Shown here piece after piece: positions 1 through 6,815 of a stretch of 10,739 bases of DNA. The position numbers and the translations under genes are program-made. The notes beneath the pieces were generated by a model. That model had not been told where the DNA came from, did not search any database, and saw nothing but the letters and a program-made list of their open reading frames with translations. The DNA is from Flavobacteriales bacterium (lineage in GTDB: Bacteria > Bacteroidota > Bacteroidia > Flavobacteriales > Flavobacteriaceae): contig JALWYR010000252.1 in the NCBI GenBank assembly GCA_027003085.1, forward strand, positions 1 through 10,739, in the 5' to 3' direction. Each line of letters starts with the position of its first letter. Position 1 is the first letter of the stretch.

Positions 1-1574
1 AATGCACTTATCCCGATAGCAATATTGTTAGAGCCGGTAGTGTTGGAATAAAGTGCTTTGCTTCCATTTGCCGTATTACCATTTCCCGAGGTATTAGACT
101 TTAATGCTTCATTTCCATATCCGCTATTAAAATTACCCGTCGTATTATATAGCAAGGTTTCATATCCTGTCGCAGCATTATTTGAACCTGTTTCATTGTT
201 TCCCAAGGCCAAATATCCATTGGCTGTGTTGTTACTGCCATCCGTATTGTTGTGTAAAGCTTGTGCTCCATTGGCTGTGTTGGAGTTCCCCGTGGTGTTG
301 GCATACAATGCTTTATATCCGGTGGCTGTATTCCAATAACCCGACGTATTTGAATACAGTGCTTTTAATCCTGTTGCAGTATTGTTCCACCCGGTAGTAT
401 TGTTATAAAGTGTTTTGGAACCAATAGCCGTATTCCCCGTTGCGTGAATAGAAGAACTCGCCCCTGTTCCGTTATGATACAAAGCCGAGTCACCTACGGC
501 TACCAAATTGCTTCTGTCTGTATTGAAAATCAAAGTATGCGCACCGATAGCTACATTTGAATATCCGGTGGTATTGGACGCCAGTGCCTGATATCCACTA
601 GCTATATTGTTATCTCCGGTAGTGTTGTTTTTTAAAGTCTCATAGCCGGTTGCACAGTTAAATTGTCCGGTTGTATTATTATACATGGAAAAAGTTCCTA
701 TGGCAGTATTATCATTTCCTAAGGTATTGGCATACAAAGTGCGATAACCGATAGCAGTATTATTTTCACCTAAGGTATTTTGATATAAAGCCATAGTGCC
801 GTAAGCGGAATTGGCATATCCGGTAGTATTGGCATACAAGCTTTGATAACCGGTGGCAGTGTTGCCAAATCCTGATGTGTTAGCATTGAGTGTTTGATAT
901 CCGATACCAACATTTTTATTATCAGTTTGATCGTCGTTAGAGCCGGCATTAATACCAATAAATATGGAAGAACCGTCGTTATCGGAACGGGCATCGGTTA
1001 GATCGTCCAGTTTAGTTGCGCCGCCGGAAGGTAAAGTAACGGTATTGCCTTGCGAAATGGTGAGATCATTGCCACTTATTGATAGCGTTTGTATTTCGTT
1101 AGTTGCATCGGCATCGGCGTCATCTACGTCGTCACCGTCGGATAAACCGGCAGGAATATTGCTTAAATCATTAAAATCTCCGCTAAATGCGTTACCGGAC
1201 TTTTCGGCGTATTTGGCAAAGGGTACGTATTTAAACTCCGTTGTTCCGAAATCCTGGTATCCGCTACCGGTGTCCAATTCCACGTGCAGGAAATAATCAC
1301 CGGCACTCCAATCAATACTTGTAAAATCACCCGACACCACCGTGCCTTCGCCAACAACAAAAGTCACAATACCGTTGGCATCGGTGCTTCCGGTATGGGT
1401 TTCGCTGTAAACCACCGTGCTGCCTGCGTCCAAAATACTGAATCGCATATCCACGTTTTGGTTTGAAAGCGTGCTTCCGTTTTCGTAAATCAACGCTTTG
1501 TAGTTGAATCCGTTTTGGGCAAACACCAGTGCCCCTCCTAAAATGAATAGGACGAAAGTGAAATACTTTTTCAT
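1..1574 (-). CDS. Secreted repeat protein (adhesin/tail-fibre-like), 3' end cut by window
   Basis: This is an open frame of 524 codons running off the left edge without a stop. The start is taken at 1574 (MKKYFTF). An in-frame ATG at 1580 would add Met-Ala but gives a less typical signal peptide. Residues 1-19 form a signal peptide ending VFA-QNG, so the protein is exported. Residues 20-125 match the N-terminal beta module seen in many Bacteroidota surface proteins (NQNV, VVYSETH, GDFTSIDW, YFLHVELD, VPFAKYAE). An Asp-rich linker follows (residues 146-160, DGDDVDDADADA), then NEIQTLSISGNDLTIS and a LDDLTDARSDNDGSSIF segment. From residue 232 there are 16 complete repeats of 17 residues plus a partial one, each like N-T-T-G-x-x-N-T-A-x-G-x-x-A-L-Y-x. 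I infer a fibrous, probably trimeric, cell-surface stalk. Related proteins often end in a peptidase S74 chaperone or a sorting domain, which lies outside this window. The class call is confident; the binding target is unknown. Confidence 0.85.
   Translation of the reverse strand, partial: MKKYFTFVLFILGGALVFAQNGFNYKALIYENGSTLSNQNVDMRFSILDAGSTVVYSETHTGSTDANGIVTFVVGEGTVVSGDFTSIDWSAGDYFLHVELDTGSGYQDFGTTEFKYVPFAKYAEKSGNAFSGDFNDLSNIPAGLSDGDDVDDADADATNEIQTLSISGNDLTISQGNTVTLPSGGATKLDDLTDARSDNDGSSIFIGINAGSNDDQTDNKNVGIGYQTLNANTSGFGNTATGYQSLYANTTGYANSAYGTMALYQNTLGENNTAIGYRTLYANTLGNDNTAIGTFSMYNNTTGQFNCATGYETLKNNTTGDNNIASGYQALASNTTGYSNVAIGAHTLIFNTDRSNLVAVGDSALYHNGTGASSSIHATGNTAIGSKTLYNNTTGWNNTATGLKALYSNTSGYWNTATGYKALYANTTGNSNTANGAQALHNNTDGSNNTANGYLALGNNETGSNNAATGYETLLYNTTGNFNSGYGNEALKSNTSGNGNTANGSKALYSNTTGSNNIAIGISA
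3..881 (-). repeat. Tandem 51-bp coding repeats (17-aa units)
   Basis: Successive N-[TE]-x-G units follow each other every 51 bp, for example ccggtagtg at 34 and cccgaggta at 85. There are 16 full units and one cut by the edge. Units differ at many silent and variable positions, so they are old rather than freshly amplified. Unit 8 (residues 351-367) lacks the T-G turn. Unit 9 (368-391) carries 7 extra residues, forming one irregular module in the middle. The left end of the array is not in the window. Confidence 0.9.
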
Positions 1575-1580
1575 AGCCAT

Positions 1581-1997
1581 TGAATTAATAATGATTTATA
1601 TCGTAAAAATATTGGCCACCATCAACAATGATGTATCAAATACGTAAGAATGAGAAAAATAGGACAATCGATTTTGTACTTAAATTGTACTTTTTTCTCA
1701 GATATTAATAAAATTTATGTTTTTTACATAAATGTTGTGTGTTTTCCGGCGCTCGTTTGCTAGTCCCGGGCCGGTAAACTCACACAGGAAATAAAAATGT
1801 AGTTCTTACTAATCAATAATTCCTGTTTCATTACCCTAATTAAACTTAGCGTATAAAGTTCTTTCAACATCCTACAAAATTCCGTTGTAATTATATCACC
1901 GAAAAGCCATAACTCAAACAATCCGACGCCCCATATCTTTTCCAACACATGTATTTGAAATGTACAATATTTCTCAGCTAGATATATTGCTGCCGGT
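1581..1997. other. AT-rich intergenic region with two adjacent hairpins
   Basis: No convincing gene lies here. A 62-codon minus-strand frame (1760-1948) has no recognisable features. Two inverted repeats stand side by side. At 1713-1733 an 8-bp AT-rich stem (ATTTATGT/ACATAAAT) has a 5-nt T loop. At 1737-1785 the arms are GTGTG-TTT-t-CCGGC and GCCGG-t-AAA-ct-CACAC, giving 13 pairs with one mismatch and a 2-nt bulge. Neither is followed by a clear T tract on the minus strand, so neither is a standard terminator for the regulator gene to the right. They could be operator sites for the surface-protein gene or RNA structures in its leader. I saw no full TAnnTTTG promoter in front of 1574. Confidence 0.5.
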
Positions 1998-3803
1998 CTA
2001 TAAGTTATTTAAGAAATCCCTCAATTTTTGACCGGAAGCCACACCCAATTTGTTTCTAAGCCTGTTTTGGGCATTACGTGCACTTTGATGTGTAATGTTA
2101 AGAATTGACGCAATCTCTTTGTTACTCATATTCAGCCGCATCAATGTAGCCAAACGAATGTCTCCACGGGTCAGATCGGGTTGTATCTTATTGAGTCTCT
2201 TCAAAAAATCCTTATTCACCTGTTCAAAATAGATTTTAAATGTTTTCCAATCTTTTTCGGAAGAAAGTAAATGTTTAATTTGTCTTTTCAGATTAATAAG
2301 CAAGTTTTGAGTGTCGGAATTCTCTTTTGCTTGAATGTGTGAGATTTTTGTCAATATATCTCTGAGTAATTGGTTTTTTTGCATCATACTGAGTGCATGC
2401 ATGGTAAGTTGTTTATTCTTTAATGATAACTCCTTGCGTAAATTTTCGGCCTGTAATTGTGCTTTTTCTTTTTCCAATTTCATCTGTTGTTCTTTTTGTT
2501 TACGCTTTTGAATATAAACATACACAGCCAAAACAACTAAAAGAAAAAACACAACAATACTTGATAGCAGAATCCGGAATTGCATACGGTCGACATATTG
2601 TCGATGTTGAAGTTGTTCGATGCGGCGTTGTTTTTCCAAATTACGGTATTTACTATCCAGTTCGGCCAATTGACGATGAAATTTTTCGGATTGTAAAGAG
2701 TCCTTGATTTGAATATATTGTCTTAACGTATCATAGGCAATATCACCTAGATGGGTCTTGCGCAGGTTTTCAGCGTAACTTTTATAGGATTTTTGCAGCA
2801 TCAATCCGAAATCTGTTTGACGTGCAATAGCAATGGCCGAATCCAAATAGCGATTACTTTCACGGTAACGTCCCAAGTTACTCAAACATTCGGCCGAAAC
2901 ATTATATCCGATGGCCTTATTTTCATCTCTTCCATACTTTTTGAACAGTGCCATCGCTTTTCGGAGGTACATTTTTGTTTTTTCAACATCTCCCAGTCGT
3001 GAATACACGATCGCCAAATCTGCATAACCGTTTGCAAGAGGGACTTTCCCTCTCGGAAGCTGGCTATGAATGGCTGAGGATTTTTGCAAATTCCGGATAG
3101 CACTATCATACTCATTCAAATACATTTGACACATTCCGATATTTTGATAAGCAGCAGCAATGCCGTATTGGTTTGGAATTTTTTGTGCCGCGTCCAATGT
3201 TCTCCGGTAATATTCCAATGCTTTATGGTACCTGTTGGTTCCGTAGTAAATATTCCCGATAATCAACGAAGCCCGTGCCAACCCTTTTAGGTACCCCGTT
3301 TTAGTGGATAATTCAACGGCCTGATTCATCAGAGCCAATGTTGAGTCGTTTTTTTGCCAATAGTCAAAAATGTAGCCCCGTTCTTCCAGCAAATCAATAT
3401 AAACGGTCGTATCTCCGGTTTGTAACGCATATTCTTGTGCCCGATGGTAGGCGCGTTCTGCATCAACATAATGGTTGGAATAATTATACACCTTACCTAA
3501 TTTAAAGTACAATTTTGTCAACAACTTGACGTCTTGCAAACGCTGTGCTTCCGGCAGGACATAACGTAATACTTGTAATGCGGAATCCAAATTTCTTTTA
3601 CCCACATAAGCGCCAGCCAGTTTTAAAGCCGTTTGGACCTGCTTCCGGCCATGCATTTGAGTCATCCGGACATGTAATAATGCCAAACTGTCGGTATCCT
3701 GTGCGTATTCATTTTTAGCATAAAAAACCGCTACAATAATAATAACCAGCATACGGTATCGTAAATATAATGTTATGCTAAGTTTGGAAAAGTGAAATAT
3801 CAT
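1998..3803 (-). CDS. TPR / transmembrane / LuxR-type HTH regulator
   Basis: This 601-residue protein has the layout of the Bacteroidota sensor-regulators that join a periplasmic TPR array to a cytoplasmic DNA-binding domain. An N-terminal hydrophobic segment (about residues 18-30, followed by YAQD) is a signal peptide or anchor. Six or seven TPR-like helix pairs span roughly residues 95-330. Coiled coil covers about 370-410, a transmembrane helix 411-430, and a second coiled coil 432-465. The C-terminal helix-turn-helix (about 545-588, with RGDIRLATL, SNKEIASIL and ARNAQNRLRNKLG) is of the LuxR/GerE kind. It has no receiver, kinase or histidine motif, so signalling is presumably by protein contact across the inner membrane. 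The stop is TAG at 1998-2000. A start at 3752 (MLVIIIV) is also possible and would put the hydrophobic segment at the N-terminus. The next gene downstream, the surface protein, is co-oriented but 417 bp away; a regulatory link is only a guess. Confidence 0.85.
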   Translation of the reverse strand: MIFHFSKLSITLYLRYRMLVIIIVAVFYAKNEYAQDTDSLALLHVRMTQMHGRKQVQTALKLAGAYVGKRNLDSALQVLRYVLPEAQRLQDVKLLTKLYFKLGKVYNYSNHYVDAERAYHRAQEYALQTGDTTVYIDLLEERGYIFDYWQKNDSTLALMNQAVELSTKTGYLKGLARASLIIGNIYYGTNRYHKALEYYRRTLDAAQKIPNQYGIAAAYQNIGMCQMYLNEYDSAIRNLQKSSAIHSQLPRGKVPLANGYADLAIVYSRLGDVEKTKMYLRKAMALFKKYGRDENKAIGYNVSAECLSNLGRYRESNRYLDSAIAIARQTDFGLMLQKSYKSYAENLRKTHLGDIAYDTLRQYIQIKDSLQSEKFHRQLAELDSKYRNLEKQRRIEQLQHRQYVDRMQFRILLSSIVVFFLLVVLAVYVYIQKRKQKEQQMKLEKEKAQLQAENLRKELSLKNKQLTMHALSMMQKNQLLRDILTKISHIQAKENSDTQNLLINLKRQIKHLLSSEKDWKTFKIYFEQVNKDFLKRLNKIQPDLTRGDIRLATLMRLNMSNKEIASILNITHQSARNAQNRLRNKLGVASGQKLRDFLNNL

Positions 3804-4093
3804 GTGCCCTGTATTTTAGACAATAAAAATAAGGATAATATAATAAACTTGATATCATGTTATTTTCTCTATCCGAAACAACACTAAATTTAGAACACAT
3901 TCGGGTCAAGGATATTTCTTTATAGGTACCATTTAACAACCAACAATCGCATTGAAAAACGAACTCAATCTTCCAATCACGCTCAATTTTAACATTTCGT
4001 GCGTTATTGAGTACAAAAATATTATACTTGGTCTTTTGTTTTTTAACTTGTTGTCTTCGTTTGTATTGCATTAAATACGTAATTTTAAAAAAA
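3804..4093. other. Divergent intergenic region, left half
   Basis: AT-rich sequence between the leftward regulator and the rightward small-RNA/hydrolase block. It should hold the regulator's promoter, but I found no perfect TAnnTTTG on the minus strand, only near matches. Frames of 81 and 97 codons cross this stretch in opposite directions; both look accidental. The right end carries TTTG (4060-4063) and TAATTTTA (4080-4087), a 7 of 8 match to the -7 box with a rather short 16-nt spacer. This may start the RNA at about 4094. Confidence 0.4.
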
Positions 4094-4191
4094 TTACAAG
4101 AAGCCGATAAACCCTATTATTTTCATGGCTATTTTGGAGGTCGTTTATCGGCGTGGAACCGCTTCGAATTTTGTTTCGAAGCGGTTTTTTT
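4094..4191 (+). ncRNA. Candidate small structured RNA with intrinsic terminator
   Basis: Two well-formed hairpins follow each other. The first has perfect 10-bp arms, GCCGATAAAC (4103-4112) and GTTTATCGGC (4143-4152), closing a 30-nt cap. CCT (4113-4115) and AGG (4138-4140) can extend the stem after a 2-nt bulge. The second is an intrinsic terminator at 4157-4191. A weak promoter match lies at 4060-4087, giving a transcript of roughly 100 nt. The terminator ends 72 nt before the hydrolase start, and that gene has its own -7 box after it. An independent trans-acting sRNA is therefore more likely than a leader, although a terminator-type riboswitch or attenuator remains possible. I recognise no known riboswitch core. 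The 5' end is estimated. Confidence 0.45.
4157..4191 (+). terminator. Strong rho-independent terminator
   Basis: The arms AACCGCTTCGAA (4157-4168) and TTCGAAGCGGTT (4175-4186) are perfectly complementary over 12 bp around a 6-nt loop. The following bases continue as T (to 4191). The T tract lies only on the plus-strand side, so it stops rightward transcription even though no protein gene precedes it on this strand. Confidence 0.8.
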
Positions 4192-4233
4192 ATTCTTGAA
4201 TATTGTAAAAATCCCTTTTCAAAAAAATAAAAT

Positions 4234-4241
4234 TATTTTTG
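4234..4241 (+). promoter_or_regulatory. Putative promoter -7 box of the alpha/beta hydrolase gene
   Basis: TATTTTTG matches the Bacteroidota TAnnTTTG box exactly. It lies 22 nt before the ATG at 4264, which predicts a very short leader. No TTG sits at the usual 17-23 nt upstream, so the -33 side is weak. Confidence 0.45.
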
Positions 4242-4263
4242 CGCCAGAATAAAATCATCCGGC

Positions 4264-5031
4264 ATGCTGGATAGTTATATCAAAGACGAAAACGGTTTCC
4301 GTTATTTGGAAATAGGTAAAGGACAACCTTTGGTTATCTTACACGGTATCATGGGTGGGTTGAGCAACTTCAATGATGTGATTCATCACTTCAAAGACCG
4401 CTTTCGCATCTTGATGCCCGAATTACCCATATATACTTTTCCGCTGCTGAAAACCAACGTAAAAAGCTTTGCCAAGTTCTTGCATAAATTCCTGGAATTC
4501 AAGGGCGCCGAAAACCCGATTTTGTTGGGCAACTCCCTGGGCGGACATGTGAGTTTGTATTTTGTAACGCATCACGACTTGCCCGTCAAGGCCATGGTGC
4601 TTACCGGAAGTAGCGGCCTGTACGAAAAAGGTTTCGGTGAAAGCTATCCGCAGCGGAAAAACTACGATTATATCAAACGTAAAACCCAGGAAGTTTTTCA
4701 CGACCCGCGTATGGCCACCAAGGAATTGGTGGACGAGGTTTTCCGCATTGTGAACAACCGGAACAAAATCCTGCGCACGCTTTCGTTGGCCAAAAGCGCC
4801 ATTCGCCACAATATGGCCAAAGATTTACCCAAAATCAAAATTCCCACAGCCCTGATTTGGGGCAAGCAGGATGTGGTAACGCCCCCCGACGTGGCCGAAG
4901 AATTCCACCGGCTCCTGCCCGATTCGGAACTTTATTGGATTGACAAGGCCGGACACGCACCCATGATGGAACGGCCCGAAGAGTTTAACTCGATTCTGGA
5001 AAATTGGTTCCGTAAGCGGAAATTGATTTAA
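4264..5031 (+). CDS. Alpha/beta-fold hydrolase
   Basis: This 255-residue protein is the normal size for a single-domain alpha/beta hydrolase, with no signal peptide, so it is cytoplasmic. HG at residues 27-28 (ILHGIMGG) forms the oxyanion region. GNSLGG (89-94) is the nucleophile elbow with Ser91. Asp203 (IWGKQDVVTPP) and His231 (KAGHAPMMERPEEF) complete the catalytic triad. The cap region, about residues 118-185, is rich in Lys and Arg. The family splits ester, thioester, C-C or epoxide bonds, and the substrate cannot be told from sequence. It is a single gene converging on the first tonB gene, with only 20 bp between the stop codons and no evident terminator between them. There is no clear ribosome binding site, as is usual in this phylum. 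Confidence 0.9.
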   Translation: MLDSYIKDENGFRYLEIGKGQPLVILHGIMGGLSNFNDVIHHFKDRFRILMPELPIYTFPLLKTNVKSFAKFLHKFLEFKGAENPILLGNSLGGHVSLYFVTHHDLPVKAMVLTGSSGLYEKGFGESYPQRKNYDYIKRKTQEVFHDPRMATKELVDEVFRIVNNRNKILRTLSLAKSAIRHNMAKDLPKIKIPTALIWGKQDVVTPPDVAEEFHRLLPDSELYWIDKAGHAPMMERPEEFNSILENWFRKRKLI

Positions 5032-5051
5032 AAAGTATTGAATAAAGTTTC

Positions 5052-5759
5052 CTACTTATTATTTTCTTTGTTCGCATTAATTTTTTCCACTTGGAAAATC
5101 ATAGCCAAACCGTATCGTACTCTTGTAGGTTTCCTGCGCGCATCTAATCCCGGTTTCAGTTTAGGTAATCTTTTAAGCACCCGGACAATTTCGTTTTCCA
5201 ATGCCTTGTACCTGCTACGCATTTTGATATCAACCACTTGACCTTTTTCGTTTACCATAAACAGAACATTTACGCGCACTTGTTCGCCTGGTTTTGTTTT
5301 TAAATGTTTGATGACTTGCCTGTCAAAATTTTCTTCAACAAACATTTTAATCCTTCTACTCATACAAACTTTGAGCTTTTCTCTATTATCCTCATATTTT
5401 TCGCACCCGGGGAAAACCGGTGGCCGGATTATGTCAATGAAAACCAGAGAATCACCCTCAATATAGATAACCTTTTCATCCTTTTTGATCTTTCCCAATG
5501 ATTTATTATCAACCGCTTTATACCTTTCCGGGAACTTTGTTTGCTTGCTCTGTTGGTTTTTAACAATTTGCACCGGATCTTGTTGCTTACCGTCTGATAT
5601 TTCGATTTTTCCGGATGATTTATTGGTATCTTGCAATACCTCAACTTTGTTTTTTTGCACTTGACCTTCTACAAGCTGCCAGGATACAAACAAAATAATA
5701 ACCAACCCCAATAACACCGGCAAAATTTTATAATCACGGGAATATTTGTCAGGTAGCAT
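5052..5759 (-). CDS. TonB-family energy transducer, divergent third copy
   Basis: This 235-residue protein has a short cytoplasmic N-terminus, one transmembrane helix (about residues 12-30), a linker, and a TonB C-terminal domain (about 113-225). The conserved landmarks are PVFPGCEKYE with Cys119, CMSRRI with Cys132, DIKMRSRYKALENEIVRVLKRLPKLKPG and VRYGLAMIFQVE. TonB anchors in the inner membrane, works with ExbB/ExbD, and passes proton-motive force to outer-membrane TonB-dependent receptors such as SusC-like proteins. Compared with its two neighbours, the linker is Lys/Gln-rich, lacks the long Glu/Asp tract and shows little similarity. A Lys/Asn-rich tail follows the domain. The stop TAG lies at 5052-5054. 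It is the most diverged of the three copies, so it may serve other receptors or carry a relaxed role. Confidence 0.85.
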   Translation of the reverse strand: MLPDKYSRDYKILPVLLGLVIILFVSWQLVEGQVQKNKVEVLQDTNKSSGKIEISDGKQQDPVQIVKNQQSKQTKFPERYKAVDNKSLGKIKKDEKVIYIEGDSLVFIDIIRPPVFPGCEKYEDNREKLKVCMSRRIKMFVEENFDRQVIKHLKTKPGEQVRVNVLFMVNEKGQVVDIKMRSRYKALENEIVRVLKRLPKLKPGLDARRKPTRVRYGLAMIFQVEKINANKENNK

Positions 5760-5793
5760 GGAAAATGATTTTGCAATTTACATATCCGTAATA

Positions 5794-5810
5794 CAAAAAT
5801 TATTCCAAAA
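5794..5810 (-). promoter_or_regulatory. 17-bp box upstream of the third tonB copy
   Basis: The sequence caaaaattattccaaaa (plus strand) lies 35 bp upstream of the start at 5759. An identical 17-mer lies 36 bp upstream of the next tonB gene (6675-6691). On the minus strand it reads TTTTGG-AATAATTTTTG, close to a -7 box but with a 3-nt rather than 2-nt spacer. The equal placement points to a shared promoter or operator kept after duplication. Confidence 0.45.
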
Positions 5811-5851
5811 TTTTAAATATTTAAAAAGGTAATTGACTGACAGCCACTTGC

Positions 5852-5881
5852 AAAAAAGCCCTCGCAAGGGCTGCAAGGGCT
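5852..5881 (-). terminator. Terminator of the second tonB gene, with alternative pairing
   Basis: On the minus strand, AGCCCT and AGGGCT form a 6-bp stem around a 4-nt loop (5857-5872), followed by six T (5857-5852). GCAAGGGCT is present twice in tandem (5864-5872 and 5873-5881), so AAGCCCT can pair with either copy. It lies 27-56 bp after the stop at 5908. Confidence 0.7.
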
Positions 5882-5907
5882 TATTATCCTAATTGAACAA
5901 TAAATCT

Positions 5908-6639
5908 CTAATAATCCACACGAAATTTAATGTCCATATTATAGCGTACGCGTACCGGTTTTCCACGCTGCTTTCCGGGTTGCATTTTAGGCAATTTTTT
6001 TAGCACACGCATTGCTTCTTTTTCCAATTCCTTATATGGACTACGCGCACGAATGTCCACTATATTTCCGTTTTTATCAACAATAAATTGCATCTTTACA
6101 TAAGCAATACCCGAAATGCCAATATCCTCACCAATACCTTTATCAAAATAACGGTTAATAAAACGTTCTATCTTCCGGCTCATACAAGCTTTTAGCTTTT
6201 TCTTGTTGCCTTCGTATTTTTCACATCCGGGGAACACCGGAGCGGATTCCACGAATTTGAAAGGCACATCCACTTCTTCTTCGGGTTCTACGGTCTGAAT
6301 TTCTTGGGGTTCGTCAATGGCTTCATCCTCATCGGTTTCGCTGGGTTCAAATTCAATATCTTCTATATCATCCTCGTCTATTACTTTCCTCACCTCGGCA
6401 GGCGGCGCTTTCTTTTGCTGTTGTTGTTCGATTTTGGGTTGCTCGATTTTTACTTCCTTGTTTTGTTCCAAGTCCTCGGCATTGACAACCCATTTTCCGT
6501 CATCAAAATTGTCTTTTCCGTATTGTTTGAACTCTACAATACGCCAAGATGCAAAAAGCACCAACACCAATCCCAGTAAAAGGAACAATCCGCTAAACCG
6601 GTTCAAATCGGCGCGGGGAGATTTTTTTCCTGATAACAT
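5908..6639 (-). CDS. TonB-family energy transducer, second copy
   Basis: This 243-residue protein has SPRADLNRF before one transmembrane helix (about residues 16-33). A two-part linker follows: a Lys/Gln-rich stretch (60-85, KIEQPKIEQQQQKKAPP) and then an acidic stretch (88-125) rich in Glu and Asp. The TonB C-terminal domain covers about 132-243 with PVFPGCEKYEG (Cys139), CMSRKIERF (Cys152), FIVDKNGNIVDIRARSPYKELE, LPKMQPGKQRGKPVRVRY and a final beta strand. It should energise outer-membrane receptors together with ExbB/ExbD, which are not in this window. It shares a long identical stretch with the copy at 6816-7544, including 35 identical residues (49-83). It appears monocistronic, with a -7 box at 6687-6694 and a terminator at 5852-5881. 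Confidence 0.9.
   Translation of the reverse strand: MLSGKKSPRADLNRFSGLFLLLGLVLVLFASWRIVEFKQYGKDNFDDGKWVVNAEDLEQNKEVKIEQPKIEQQQQKKAPPAEVRKVIDEDDIEDIEFEPSETDEDEAIDEPQEIQTVEPEEEVDVPFKFVESAPVFPGCEKYEGNKKKLKACMSRKIERFINRYFDKGIGEDIGISGIAYVKMQFIVDKNGNIVDIRARSPYKELEKEAMRVLKKLPKMQPGKQRGKPVRVRYNMDIKFRVDY
6393..6503. repeat. Linker DNA shared with the neighbouring tonB gene, left copy
   Basis: The 111 bp at 6393-6503 match 7301-7411 with only three differences, all C/T, including an uninterrupted run of 59 bp (6407-6465). It encodes the Lys/Gln linker of the TonB protein. Flanking parts of the two genes differ much more often at silent positions. Confidence 0.85.
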
Positions 6640-6674
6640 AACATAAGGTTTTTGGGGTTATATGCTTAAACACT

Positions 6675-6694
6675 CAAAAATTATTCCAAAAATA
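6675..6694 (-). promoter_or_regulatory. Putative promoter and shared box of the second tonB gene
   Basis: On the minus strand TATTTTTG (6694-6687) is a perfect TAnnTTTG box, 48 bp before the start codon at 6639. It overlaps the 17-bp box (6675-6691) that is also found upstream of the gene at 5052-5759. No TTG lies at the usual distance upstream, so the -33 element is not evident. Confidence 0.5.
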
Positions 6695-6759
6695 ACACCG
6701 TTAAAATAAATAACTTATTTTCAATAATTTACAAAAACATCCATTAAAATATTTTCCAT

Positions 6760-6786
6760 AAAAAAACCTTGCCGTTGCCGGCAAGG
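6760..6786 (-). terminator. Terminator of the first tonB gene
   Basis: The arms CCTTGCC (6767-6773) and GGCAAGG (6780-6786) make a 7-bp stem with a 6-nt loop. On the minus strand seven T follow (6766-6760). It sits 30 bp after the stop at 6816 and ahead of the next gene's promoter, so the tonB genes are probably transcribed separately. Confidence 0.75.
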
Positions 6787-6815
6787 AGTGAAAAATTGCG
6801 GGTTAATAAGAATTG

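Noticed and set aside
3..881. 51-bp periodic sequence considered as a CRISPR array or minisatellite
   Set aside because: There are no constant repeats with unique spacers. The period is 17 codons, in frame, with conserved amino-acid pattern.
1760..1948. 62-codon minus-strand frame between the surface protein and the regulator
   Set aside because: No promoter, no domain, no signal peptide; its end overlaps the GC-containing hairpin.
3778..4252. 97-codon minus and 81-codon plus frames in the divergent intergenic region
   Set aside because: The minus frame overlaps the regulator's N-terminus and the plus frame crosses the sRNA hairpins and terminator. Composition looks like random AT-rich DNA.
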